DNA of 10,804 nt from Euperipatoides rowelli (GCA_003024985.2 PXIH01S0087737.1); one strand, 5' to 3'; shown: positions 1 through 8,075, numbered from the stretch's first letter. Translations and numbers: made by a program. The notes: generated from the letters alone by a model not told the origin.

Positions 1-149
1 TCTAAGGATTTTTTTTTTCTATCCACAATCGATGCTGGCAATATTGATCAAAAATGTTTATGAATAGTGATTACTAAACTAAACTTTTATTGTTACATTT
101 TTCTGAAAAAAAATTATTTATCCTTTTAAAGTTCTAATGCAATATCAAT

Positions 150-261
150 GTTAGCTTCTCCAAAGTGGAAGGGCCCATTTCACAGATAGAGGGGTGATGG
201 GGCCCTTGATCAGGATGGGCCCCGATGCAATTTCGGCTGCGTCAGCATTGTTACGCCACTG
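150..261 (-). mobile_element. Terminus of a hAT-like DNA transposon (fragment)
   Basis: Read on the minus strand, this block begins CAGTGGCGTAAC at 261 and runs into a GC-rich stretch with several runs of GGGCCC. This contrasts sharply with the AT-rich flanks. Termini starting CAG.GGCGTA are common in hAT-superfamily elements, so I read 261 as an outer end, with the element body running towards position 1. No matching opposite terminus lies between 1 and 150, and the 8 bases following the end (262-269) are not repeated upstream in the window. The element is therefore either truncated or continues beyond the window. No transposase coding is visible. The family is inferred from the terminus alone; an unrelated repeat with a similar end is possible. 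Confidence 0.45.
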
Positions 262-646
262 CAAACGGTTGCCATATTCATAATAATTTGCACATTATTT
301 ATGGCATGTTTGTCACAAGTTAATTGCTTGAATTATTTGCTGCTTTGCCTGCCAAAGTGTAGTAGTACTGTACTATTACTACTGCACTAAACCACTGATA
401 GTATTAATTATTCAAACTAGTAAACCATGGTAGGGAATGGTTTATTTGGCATGATTTGTTTTTCAAAATTACAAACAAAACAAGTTTCCATTCTTATTGT
501 TTGTGTTTAGCAATAGAACACAGGTTATAAATTTTTATCTAAAAATTAAATCCTGAAAAAATTTGAATATATATATACTCATACCCTAATTATTTCTTTA
601 CAATCATTTTGTAATACTAGTTTTAATTTTCATGATTTTTCTGTAG
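262..646. other. AT-rich intergenic sequence, no gene seen
   Basis: There is no open frame of note on either strand. The stretch contains small inverted repeats: AAACCAT/ATGGTTT around 422-443, AGTAGTA/TACTACT around 360-385, and TGCCAAA at 350-356 facing TTTGGCA at 445-451. They are short enough to arise by chance in AT-rich DNA, though their clustering may mark an old foldback element. Confidence 0.5.
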
Positions 647-796
647 AATACTTTGATTACTCCTAAAGAGGAAATGCTGCAAGAATTATTATCTGGAAAC
701 AAATCTATATTTTGGTATTACGTCTGTATTTATGGAAAACAGAAGAAATATTTTGTAACAGAAATAAGAAGTTTTTCATTTATTATGTCTAACTAA
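647..796 (+). other. Weak candidate exon, not recognised
   Basis: A pyrimidine-rich run ends in CTGTAG at 641-646, which resembles a 3' splice site. The following frame, beginning AAT ACT TTG, stays open for 49 codons to a TAA at 794-796. A possible donor (G|GTATTA) at 715 would instead give a 68-bp internal exon. The predicted peptide starts NTLITPKEEMLQELLSGNKS and has a normal mix of charged and hydrophobic residues, unlike translated repeat. Its TAG immediately upstream is in frame, so without splicing it has no start except the internal Met. An AATAAA lies at about 984. I do not recognise the peptide; chance is quite likely. Confidence 0.15.
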
Positions 797-1457
797 ATCC
801 AAGAGCTGTAATATTGACTATTCACGATTGCATCTTTACAGAGTTTAAATATGGCTTCTTTATATCTAGATCATTAATTTTAATCTTATACTGCAATATA
901 TTTTTGCTATATTTTTCCAAAATCAATCACCATTAACATGTACAGGCACCTTTGAATTATTTTTTCACTACATATAGTTTTAAATAAATCAATATACATG
1001 TTGGAAAATGTTTTTTCCTTTATTTGTAAATGTTGTTCTGGATCGGATTCAAGTAAAATCTCTTCAACAAATTCTAACAAATCTTATGTTTGCAAAATAG
1101 ATAAAGGGGCTATAAAATGAAATCCTGTAACATTCTCAACTCCAAAAAAATAAGTAAACAGTCTACACAAACTGATAATTTATTCATTTCTAAACAACCA
1201 AATGCTTCTGATTATTTAAGGAAAAAAATAATAATAATATGGTTGAGCAAGAAATTTTATATTAAAAAAAAAATTAATATCCTAATTCAAAGAAACCTTA
1301 CAATCATCACTAATAATAATTGGTGTAATACACACTATATTAATATTATTTTTTTATCTGCAAAGTTCAACGCAAAGCATAATAGTAAATAATTTATAGA
1401 CCTATCTAAATCTCATCTATTTTAAAATTATTATGGTCGTTATAAAAATGAAAGCCA
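797..1457. other. AT-rich stretch with one doubtful decayed coding region
   Basis: Two short open frames stand out. One, at 998-1119, encodes a 40-residue peptide with a C-x-C-C cluster. The other, at 1117-1392, encodes 91 residues, opens with a Lys/Ser/Asn/Thr-rich N-terminus containing KQSTQTDN, and becomes an Ile/Lys-rich string that looks like translated AT-rich DNA. They overlap in different frames and might together be a decayed LINE ORF1, since they precede ORF2 remains on the same strand. No endonuclease sequence lies between them and the ORF2 fragment, so this link is weak. I see no other gene in this stretch. Confidence 0.2.
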
Positions 1458-1661
1458 ATGAAGCCATTAATGTTTCTCATTTTAATAGAGAAATGGGTAA
1501 AACTGAATGAGTGTGGAGGCAATCATTACACAAACAAGCTTCAGTCAGCTACATTCAATCTGCAGAAATCATTCTTCTGTATCAGAAATTTCAATGCTAG
1601 TTTATTTATGTCAGACCTTTCACTAGAACCTTGGCATGACATGTTATTGGATTGCCTAGAT
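1458..1661 (+). pseudogene. LINE ORF2 fragment: end of endonuclease region / start of linker
   Basis: These 68 codons are open up to the insertion point of the hAT element. The last ~26 residues (from R at 1584) read as the usual post-endonuclease stretch of CR1/L2-type ORF2, with an F-N....F..DL...PW pattern. The first ~40 codons show nothing I can align to a LINE endonuclease and may be unrelated flanking sequence, so the 5' truncation point probably lies between about 1458 and 1580. The frame ends exactly at a codon boundary at 1661 and resumes at 2355 in the same frame once the 693-bp insertion plus duplicated target is discounted. This shows the frame was open here when the hAT element arrived. 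Confidence 0.65.
1654..1661 (+). repeat. Left 8-bp target-site duplication of hAT element
   Basis: GCCTAGAT directly precedes the left terminal inverted repeat and is repeated without change at 2347-2354. Eight base pairs is the hallmark duplication length of hAT transposases. The central TA fits the nnnTAnnn pattern described for the Buster branch of hAT, which is suggestive only. Confidence 0.93.
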
Positions 1662-1676
1662 CAGGCCTGGGCAAAC
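1662..1676 (+). repeat. Left terminal inverted repeat of hAT element
   Basis: CAGGCCTGGGCAAAC, 15 bp, matches the right end exactly; similarity stops at the next base. Its first eight bases are themselves a palindrome (CAGGCCTG). Confidence 0.93.
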
Positions 1677-2331
1677 AACGGCCCATGGGCCAGTTGTGGT
1701 CTGATTCGAAATATTGTCCGGCCCTCGAGAGAATTAATAAATATCTAACAATTCGGCCCGCACGCTAAATCATAAATTTTTTTCAAATTACGGTACCATA
1801 AATCTTATAAAATTGTAAAGACAGTAGGCTATAACAAATTGAGATCTAAATAAAATACTCCCTTTAATTACGGTATTCTACTCTTTAAAAAGTCTTTGTG
1901 ATTATTCAGTTTTAATAGCCAGTGTAGTTTAATTTACAATCCATGGCAACGCAGCATAACTACGAAGATAGCCACCATTTTTCTGGCTGATCTATTTTGA
2001 TTTGTGGCGAAGCATGTCATAAATATGAGCATCTCTAGCATCAATAGAGAAACTTTTGGGTGTTTATATGTCACCAATTTCCGAGATTACCATGAGAAAC
2101 TGCTAAATTATAAGTGGTATGGTTGACCATGGTATGGAGAACCTTAATTATAATTTTGAGCTTTTGGCTTACCATATTCATAGACTAATGCAATTTGTTT
2201 TCAATCACATTTTACAATCACAGGACACCAAATGTTCCACTGCTCAAAATATTTTTGGCCCCCTCACCATAATGCATTACTTCAGGTCTCCAAAATTTCC
2301 CATACTTTCAATCTGGCCCCTAGTCAAAAAT

Positions 2332-2346
2332 GTTTGCCCAGGCCTG
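2332..2346 (-). repeat. Right terminal inverted repeat of hAT element
   Basis: GTTTGCCCAGGCCTG, the exact reverse complement of the left 15-bp end, followed directly by the second copy of the target duplication. Confidence 0.93.
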
Positions 2347-2354
2347 GCCTAGAT
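2347..2354 (+). repeat. Right 8-bp target-site duplication of hAT element
   Basis: GCCTAGAT, identical to 1654-1661. LINE coding sequence resumes at 2355. Confidence 0.93.
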
Positions 2355-2756
2355 GATCAACTTGATCTTTTCTATAAATTATTAACCAAAGTTTTAGATA
2401 TATATGCACCATGGGTAGTTATAAGTAAAAAAACCTTTCACAAGAAGGCTCCATGGGTTGACTCTGCCACTATTGATCAAATAAGCGCTAAAAATTTAGC
2501 TAAGGAAAATGCTCTCACCTATGGCCATTACTCTCTATTTACAAAAAAACTAAAAATTGAACTGAAATACAAATTAAAAAATCTAAAACGTGAATACTTC
2601 CAAAACAAAATTAATGATAAATCGGACTCTAAAACAATATGTTGTGTAATAAATGAGTTATCTCACAGAATAAGTAAACACAATGATGACACCGATTCAA
2701 ATCTTTCGTGTGAAGTTCTTAATGAAAACTTCATCATGATGGGCTCACAAATCTAA
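2355..2756 (+). pseudogene. LINE ORF2 fragment: linker between endonuclease and RT
   Basis: The open frame resumes after the hAT element. Its first residues (DQLDLFYKLLTKVLD, then YAPW near 2400) are the conserved linker phrase of CR1/L2/Jockey ORF2, in which an acidic amphipathic helix is followed by H/Y-A-P and later K-x-PW. The second K.APW.DS occurs near 2445-2465, followed by a Lys-rich helical stretch typical of the region before RT. The apparent ATG further upstream lies inside the hAT element and is not a start. The frame ends at a TAA (2754-2756), but the same frame carries recognisable LINE sequence beyond it, so this is a nonsense mutation and not the end of the gene. Confidence 0.75.
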
Positions 2757-3177
2757 AACTGTATTAAAAATGACACTTCAAATAAGACTTGCTTTGAAAT
2801 TGATGATTTGCTGGACACTGAAGAAAATATGAATTTTAAATCGATCAATAAAGATTAAATTATTGATCTGATCAATGAATTGCCTGACGATACTGCCATG
2901 GGCATTTTATGGTTTAAATGTTAGAATTCTGAAACTAGCTCTTCCAATTATTTCAGAATTTCTGGCATACTTTATGAATAAATCTCTACTTTGTGGATTT
3001 TTTCCCTTAATATGGAAAAAAGCAATTATCACTCCTATATTCAAAGGTGGGAATGCTAACGATCCACAAAACTATAGGCCAATCTTGGTACTACCAATTC
3101 TGAGCAAAACATTTGAGCGTATTGTTAAAAAACAAATTATGAGTCACCTTAATAAAACATCTTGGTTATCTAAATAA
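2757..3177 (+). pseudogene. LINE reverse transcriptase, N-terminal (fingers) part
   Basis: The original frame continues to about 2905 through another TAA (2856-2858), with IIDLINELPDD.A.G as the usual start of RT. It then shifts by one to the frame that encodes GLNVRILKLALPIISEF and continues to 3174. Visible RT blocks are N.SL..G.FP..WKKA (WK at 3013), ITPIFKGG (FKGG at about 3040-3051) and NYRP (3069-3080), which belong to RT blocks 0-2 of non-LTR elements. A TAA at 3175-3177 interrupts just before the QNGFR segment. The order and spacing match a LINE RT; the frame does not. Confidence 0.85.
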
Positions 3178-3602
3178 CAAAATGGTTTAGACAATTCCAA
3201 TCAACAGGAACATGTTTAATCTCTTTAACTAACGACTGGTATAAAAATATGGACGAAGGTGACGCTACTGCAGTCTTAACTTTGAACCTAAGGAAGGCTT
3301 ATGATTGTGTCTCATTTGATCTACTTATCGAAAAGATGTCTACTATTGGTTTATCCAAACANATCCTGAAATGGTTCCAAATCTACTTGCATGAAAGATC
3401 CCAAGCAGTGAAATACAAACAACAGACCTATAGCTTTAAAACAATTATGATGGGTGTCCCACAGGGATCTGTGTTGGGTCCATTGCTCATCTTAATTTAC
3501 ATAAATGACTTACCCACTAGGCCTATACCTAGATTACGTCGATTGCATATGTATGCCAATGACATAATTCTTTTTACATCTGGTAAAACTCAGACATTAT
3601 AA
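3178..3602 (+). pseudogene. LINE reverse transcriptase, palm domain with both catalytic Asp lost
   Basis: After a missing base near 3187 (QNGF|RQFQST) the palm reads cleanly to 3602. Motif A is present as LTLNLRKAYDCVSFDLL, with the metal-binding Asp replaced by Asn (AAC at 3285-3287). The substrate-binding motif GVPQGS is intact at 3453-3470. The YADD box reads YAND, with the first Asp replaced by Asn (AAT at 3558-3560). Non-LTR RTs normally need both residues, so this protein could not have made cDNA even if its frame were intact. The n at 3362 falls in a codon between motifs A and B. The frame ends at a TAA (3600-3602), where LINE sequence jumps to another frame. Confidence 0.88.
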
Positions 3603-4384
3603 AAAACAACCTAATCTTTTACTTAAATAACCTAGATGAATGGCTTTCAAAAAATCATTTGGCAATTAACTTTGACAAAACACAATGCATTATATTGGGC
3701 TCACGTCAAAAAATTAAAAAATACAATTTTGACAAGTTTAGCTTTTATTTCAAAGATTTTTTAGATAAATGCCTCCTCATCGTTGAAAATTATTGGCCTC
3801 ACCATAGATAGCAATTTGACTTGGGGTCCGCATGTGAACTGTATTGCCAAACAAACAATGGGAATGACTAAAATATTGTTTGTACTTCATAAGTGGTTAG
3901 ATTGCCATGGTTTATGTTTGATATATAATGCTCTAATTTCTTCCTGCTTAAGTTATTGTGATATTGTTTGGTCCTCCTGTGGCACAACCCTCCAAAATAA
4001 GTTGCAGGTGGTATTAAATACAGCGGCCTGAGCAATTGTGTTTGGTCCCGGATACTCGAGTGCTATGGAGGCATTGAAGGCTTTGTACTGGAACCCCCTG
4101 CATTTGAAGAGAAAACTTCATTTTGGGAACTTGTGTGGAAATGTAAAAACAATAGAGCTCCAAATACCCTAATTAATTTAATTGAGAATAAAACAATAAA
4201 TCATGTCCACAATACCCATCAGAAATCTGCAAAATATCTTATCACTCAATCTAGAAGATATAAAGCCTTTGTAAACATGGCTCCTAACATCTGAAATGCC
4301 ATTCCACCAGACATAAGAAACCTAAAAAGCATATCATCATTCAGGAAGAGTTATTTCAAATCTTTATTTGACCACATTACATAG
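3603..4384 (+). pseudogene. LINE ORF2 thumb and C-terminal domain
   Basis: Three frames are needed. From about 3603 the frame at 3608 reads LNNLDEWLSKNHLAINFDKT, the W...N.L.IN..KT block that follows the YADD box. From about 3783 it shifts to MKIIGLTIDSNLTWGPHV and continues through SCLSYCDIVW to LNTAA. There a TGA (4029-4031) probably replaces the Arg of the conserved AAR. Near 4120 it shifts again to a frame ending FVNMAPNI.NAIPPDIRNLK, where a TGA (4292-4294) replaces the usual Trp of WN.IP. The ORF ends SFRKSYFKSLF-DHIT with a TAG at 4382-4384, which fits the natural C-terminus of CR1/L2-type ORF2. Confidence 0.85.
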
Positions 4385-4640
4385 TTATGATTTTATTATT
4401 ATGTACTGTATATTAATGATTTGAAATCTACTTTTATGCTTCATTTTAGATTTTTTATTTACACATTTATTTATACATATAATTTTTTTTTTAAATTTAT
4501 TTATTTATTTATTTACAATTTACACACTGTTATTTTACTTATTTCATTTATTATTTTATTTATTTTCAAACCTGACATGGGATATCGAATAGCATTCATA
4601 TGAAGAACCCACGATCACCTATAACACTATAACTAACTAA
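4385..4640 (+). other. Probable LINE 3' UTR, T-rich
   Basis: Directly after the ORF2 stop comes a strongly T-rich stretch with short TTTA repeats (about 4495-4565), ending near CACCTATAACACTATAACTAACTAACT. The position fits a LINE 3' UTR and the terminal CTAA repeats could be its degenerate tail, but the exact end and any target duplication could not be found. A small open frame here only translates the T-rich repeat. Confidence 0.5.
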
Positions 4641-4879
4641 CTCCTCAACTAAAAGCTCTATTTTAAACTAGCTATAAACTCATGCATAACTTGGAGGCCA
4701 ATTCTAATATTTTTATTAATTGACACTATTATCTCAATCAGTGATTGAGTTATTACTAAGTAATGGAATTACTGTAAAATCATATATTTTAAATAAAATT
4801 CACACAAGGCACTCAGGATATGTATCATTTCTTTGAGAATAGATAATTTGATGTTACCATTGATTTAATCTAACTTTAT
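4641..4879. other. AT-rich spacer with a short perfect palindrome
   Basis: No gene is seen between the two LINE pieces. CTCAATCA (4733-4740) and TGATTGAG (4742-4749) form a perfect 8-bp inverted repeat around one base. It is small enough to be chance. Confidence 0.45.
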
Positions 4880-5340
4880 TTGGAATAATAAAACATTAAT
4901 TTTATTGTTTACAAGCAAAGCACACAAAAATTAATAATACATGAAGCAAACAACATAGTTTGTAATCATTGTAATTTATATTATAACAACAGTCACATGA
5001 ATGATTTCAATTGTCAAAATAACAAAGATGATGCTAGTACTGTTAATGATTTAATTGACTTGTCAAACTTTATTTAAATCAAATTTAAGGATGTCACAAA
5101 TCAAGATAAACTTCAAGTGCTGAAGAAGCTGTTAGTCTAATCTCCAGGGTTACAAAAAATGACAATATTTCATCATCAGGTATAAACACAACTAATCTGA
5201 ATGATAATTTGAGCCCAAATTGTAACATAGAGTGGTTAATAAAAAAAATACTTGTGATTTAAATATAGAAATACCCATAATTATCGTGAAAGATTCAATA
5301 CAGTTTATGAACAACTTTTATTAGATTAAAATGTTACAAA
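4880..5340 (+). pseudogene. Decayed coding sequence, possibly LINE ORF1 or ORF2 N-terminus
   Basis: One frame reads almost continuously from about 4900 to 5078 (VYKQSTQKLIIHE, then NNIVCNHCNLYYNNSHMNDF, then an Asp/Asn-rich stretch). After a stop it continues with KFKDVTNQDKLQVLKKLL. Another frame nearby gives SRVTKNDNISSSGINTTNLN. It contains a C-x2-C pair. The amino-acid mix looks like real protein, and the segment sits just before endonuclease remains on the same strand, where ORF1 or the ORF2 start would lie. I recognise no domain. The KQSTQ string also occurs in the doubtful frame at 1117-1392, which may or may not be meaningful. Confidence 0.4.
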
Positions 5341-6115
5341 GACCTATAATAAATTTAGTATTTTATATCAAAATATTACAAGTTTTCAAAAAGATTTACA
5401 TGGCTTCCAATCTATGATATCCTCTAAAATCAATCAATCAATATTCTTACACAAACTTGAATTGATGGAAACTTAAACATTCTGGAAATTGATGATATTT
5501 AATAGATTTTATCAAAGGGATGGACATTCAAGGGGAAGAGGGACAGTAATGATTGTTGTCTATAAAATATTTAGATTTTATATGGTTAGTCTTCCTTAGT
5601 TATTGAACCTTTATGTGTATTATTAAATATTAATAAGACTTTATAGTTGTTATTTATATCCTTCTTTGATCTACTTGGACTCTCCTGTTTTATCTAAAGA
5701 AATATTGTTAAAATGATGAATTTTAATCAAAAAATAATAGTAGTGGGTTACTTCATTTTTCATTTATAACATTATATCACAAATAAACAAGTGATTTAAT
5801 TTCTCCACCTTCTTTGATTCAATATATATTTTTTCTATAAAATAACTATTATACTTGGACCTGAAATTCTCTAGTTTTAATATTTCAATAGATAAAAAGA
5901 ATTCCTTTGGTCAATTTGATCACAATTTAATGATTTTTTTTTAATTACAAAGTTATTTAAATTACAACTAACAGATTATGTGGGCACACGTGATCTTCTA
6001 CAATTTATTCTCTAACCATAGATGTTGGAATAACAAACTTTAAATAATCTTATAAAAAGAAAAACTCATTTGATATTTTTTAAGCATTTGACTGATGACC
6101 ATTATATTTCATTTT
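5341..6115 (+). pseudogene. Decayed LINE apurinic-type endonuclease domain
   Basis: Spread over several frames, this stretch follows the order of a CR1/L2/Jockey endonuclease (EEP fold), which nicks the target DNA to prime reverse transcription. ILYQNITSFQKDLHGFQSMI (from about 5357) matches the N-terminal N-I-x-S/G-F block. QT.IDGNLNILEIDD (about 5452-5500) matches the ETW block, with its Glu lost. RFYQRDGHSRGRGTVMIVV (about 5503-5560) matches the GGG.V.I.V strand. YSCYLYPS precedes KIIVVGYFIFHL, where the GDFN box reads GYFI (5746-5757). It ends in LTDDHYISFSL, the SDH catalytic box (6094-6102). Stops and shifts are frequent, so it is older than the 1458-4384 piece. No RT follows it: microsatellite begins at 6196. 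Confidence 0.72.
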
Positions 6116-6195
6116 CACTTGAATCCATTCACTGTTGTCTAAAAATTATGATCCACCACTTTTTTGTGCAGGATGCACCATGTTGTTTTATTAGT

Positions 6196-6497
6196 AAATA
6201 ATAATAATAACAATAATAATAATAATAATAATAATAAAAATAATAAAATAATAATGATGATGACGATGACGACAATGGTGACCGACGGCGACAGCACTGA
6301 TGATGATGATGATGATTATGACGATGATGATGGTGATGATGATGATGATGTTTATGATGGTGATGATGATGATCATGATGGTGATTATGGTGATTATGAT
6401 GATGATGATGATTATGGTGATTATGATGATGATGATAATGACAATAATAATAATAAATAATAATAATAATAATAACAACAACAACAACAACAACAAC

Positions 6498-6542
<45 letters not shown>

Positions 6543-6570
6543 TAATAAATAATAATAATAATAATAATAT
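6196..6570. repeat. Compound trinucleotide microsatellite (AAT)n(GAT)n(AAC)n(AAT)n
   Basis: About 375 bp. It runs as AAT units (6196-6254), then GAT/GGT/GAC variants (6255-6440), AAT, a pure AAC run (about 6472-6499) and a long AAT run to 6570. Open frames on both strands translate to runs of Asn, Asp, Met, Ile, His or Leu; these are artefacts of a three-base repeat lacking stops and do not represent genes. Confidence 0.97.
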
Positions 6571-7354
6571 AACCTATCCTTCATGTTTGAAATTATATGA
6601 AACGAGCTAAAAAAATGCAATGACAAAAATTCCTTTACCTAACACCAATTTTTTTTTTTAATTTGTCACAAATATAAATAAAAACAGTCTGGTCTTCAGA
6701 AGATTTTAGCAATACTAAATTATTATTTATGTATAAACATGCCAACTTTATTTTAAAGAAGCAAAACTTCTTTTTAAATTAACAAGTTGTATTTTTTTTA
6801 TTTTTTATTTTGTCAAATAATCATTAATATACAAGTTTACATCGGATCGTCAATTTGTCATTTTGATTTCTCTAATCACAGTACTTAAAAACTACAGTTA
6901 TAGAATGTGAGAGAAAAATAAGACACAACTACTAATGACTATCAAATCCACATAGAATAGAACGGGCACCGACAGACTTCTAAAATTTTAAAAAGTCAAC
7001 GTTTGAATTTCCAAGTAAGGTTTGAATTACAAACCAGGCCAAAATTGTTTAGTTCGGCTAAGTGCTCTGTAACTAGCCTTCGTGCTCTCCAGATGCAAAT
7101 TATATAGTCTGATAATTTATATTGGTGTCATTCCATTCGAGATGTTTTTCAAGTTTGCTTTACTTATTATAAAGGTTGTTTTTTATGCTTACAAATAGAT
7201 ATTCAACTTTAAATTAAATTCTCAAATGAACCAAGAAAAAAAAAATGTGAAAAGATTAGGCCTATGGCTAAAAAAAAAAACAACCTGAAAGTTTGAATTA
7301 AAGATTATAAAAGTGTCTTATAAAATTAAAAATTACTACTGAAACGTTGGTTGT
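6571..7354. other. Intergenic sequence, no gene seen
   Basis: AT-rich with several homopolymer A or T runs. A less AT-rich patch at about 6960-7100 has no open frame above background and no recognisable motif. Confidence 0.5.
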
Positions 7355-8075
7355 ATTTATCTATATATATTTTATTGTTTATATGCTTGTCTACTTCTCT
7401 GGTGTCTACATATTTATCTTCATGCCTGTCTGTTGATCTGTATAGCCTGTCTGAATTCTGTCTACATGTCTGTTTCTGTCTATATGTTCTGTCTTCTTTC
7501 TATCAGCAGCTGTCTACCTTTCTGGCTATCTATCTAACCGGTCTGTCTTAGGACTTATCTCTCTGTGCAATTGTCCGTATCAGTCTTCATGTTTATCTAC
7601 CTTCAATATGTCTACTTGACTCTGGTATATCTGCAGTACCAGTCTGTATCTATCTGTCTGTCTACCTATCTGTCTGTATACATGTCTATCTGGCAGATGG
7701 ATGGATAGAGAAAAATAAAGAGAGGTAGATAGAAAGACAGGTAAAAAGAGTCATATAGGTATAGATAGGCAGATAGCTAAACCTACAGATAGATTGTCTA
7801 CCTACATGTCTATCTTGCTACATCACTGTCTTTCAAACTGTCTGTCTTTCTATCTACCTCTCTTAATCTCTATCCATAACTCTATTTTCTGTATCTCTCT
7901 CTATCAATCCATCACTTTCTCTTTATTTCTCTATACATCCCTCTTTCTCTATCTCCCTCTATCCATCCATTTCTCTTAATCTCTCTCTATATATCCATAT
8001 ATCTTTATTTAACTTTATCTCTCTTCATCCATCCATCTTTATTTCTTTGTTTCTCTCTCTATCCCTAACAAACAG
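7355..8075. repeat. Degenerate tetranucleotide tract (TCTA/TCTG, later CTCT/CATC)
   Basis: About 720 bp of imperfect TCTA, TCTG and related units, cleanest at 7648-7690. The unit drifts to CTCT/CCATC-type from about 7860. Units are heavily mutated, as in an old tract. Small open frames here (7351-7551, 7794-7979) translate the repeat and are not genes. The middle (7693-7793) is on the opposite strand. Confidence 0.92.
7693..7793 (-). repeat. Inverted block inside the tetranucleotide tract
   Basis: Within the pyrimidine-rich tract, about 100 bp switches to purine-rich GATA/GACA/GATG units (for example CAGATGGATGGATAGAG at 7694). It then switches back to TCTA units at 7794. Same family, opposite strand, so the flanks can pair with it. 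Confidence 0.85.

Larger units (their letters stand above)
1662..2346 (+). mobile_element. Non-autonomous hAT element (MITE-like) nested in the LINE
   Basis: This 685-bp element is bounded by perfect 15-bp terminal inverted repeats, CAGGCCTGGGCAAAC at 1662-1676 and its exact complement at 2332-2346, and by an identical 8-bp target duplication on each side. The subterminal parts are rich in GGCCC motifs (for example around 1680-1690, 1720-1730 and 2314-2320), as is usual for hAT ends of the CAG.GGTGGGCAAAC type. The interior is AT-rich and encodes no transposase. The small open frames in it, including one running into the right end, look accidental. It would have needed a transposase supplied by an autonomous relative. 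The perfect termini and duplication suggest it is younger than the LINE it interrupts. Confidence 0.93.
1458..4640 (+). mobile_element. 5'-truncated LINE (CR1/L2/Jockey-like non-LTR retrotransposon)
   Basis: This is the 3' half of a non-LTR retrotransposon. It holds the sequence just after the endonuclease, the endonuclease-RT linker, reverse transcriptase, the C-terminal region and a T-rich 3' UTR. Similarity is recognisable from about 1584 (RNFNASLF, SDL.LEPW) to the ORF2 stop at 4382-4384. The start at 1458 is only the nearest ATG upstream and is not a real start. The clade is judged from the conserved phrases FKGG.....NYRP, GVPQGSVLGPLL and IPPDIRNLKS. The 3' limit is uncertain: TTTA-rich sequence continues to about 4565 and a CTAA-repeat-like run (4631-4643) could be the degenerate tail. 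The copy is dead: at least four frameshifts, several stops, an inserted hAT element and two lost catalytic residues. Confidence 0.85.

Noticed and set aside
2119-2352. 77-codon open frame
   Set aside because: It lies inside the non-autonomous hAT element, crosses its right terminal repeat and ends in the target duplication; it resembles no transposase.
4421-4603. 60-codon Phe/Ile/Leu-rich open frame
   Set aside because: It translates the T-rich LINE 3' UTR with TTTA repeats.
6129-6626. Open frames on both strands giving His, Tyr, Ile, Asp, Asn or Met runs
   Set aside because: They are translations of the compound AAT/GAT/AAC microsatellite in different frames; a three-base repeat without stops gives long frames by itself.
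7351-7979. Two Leu/Ser/Tyr-rich open frames resembling membrane peptides
   Set aside because: They translate TCTA/TCTG/CTCT repeats; the hydrophobic look comes from the repeat unit.
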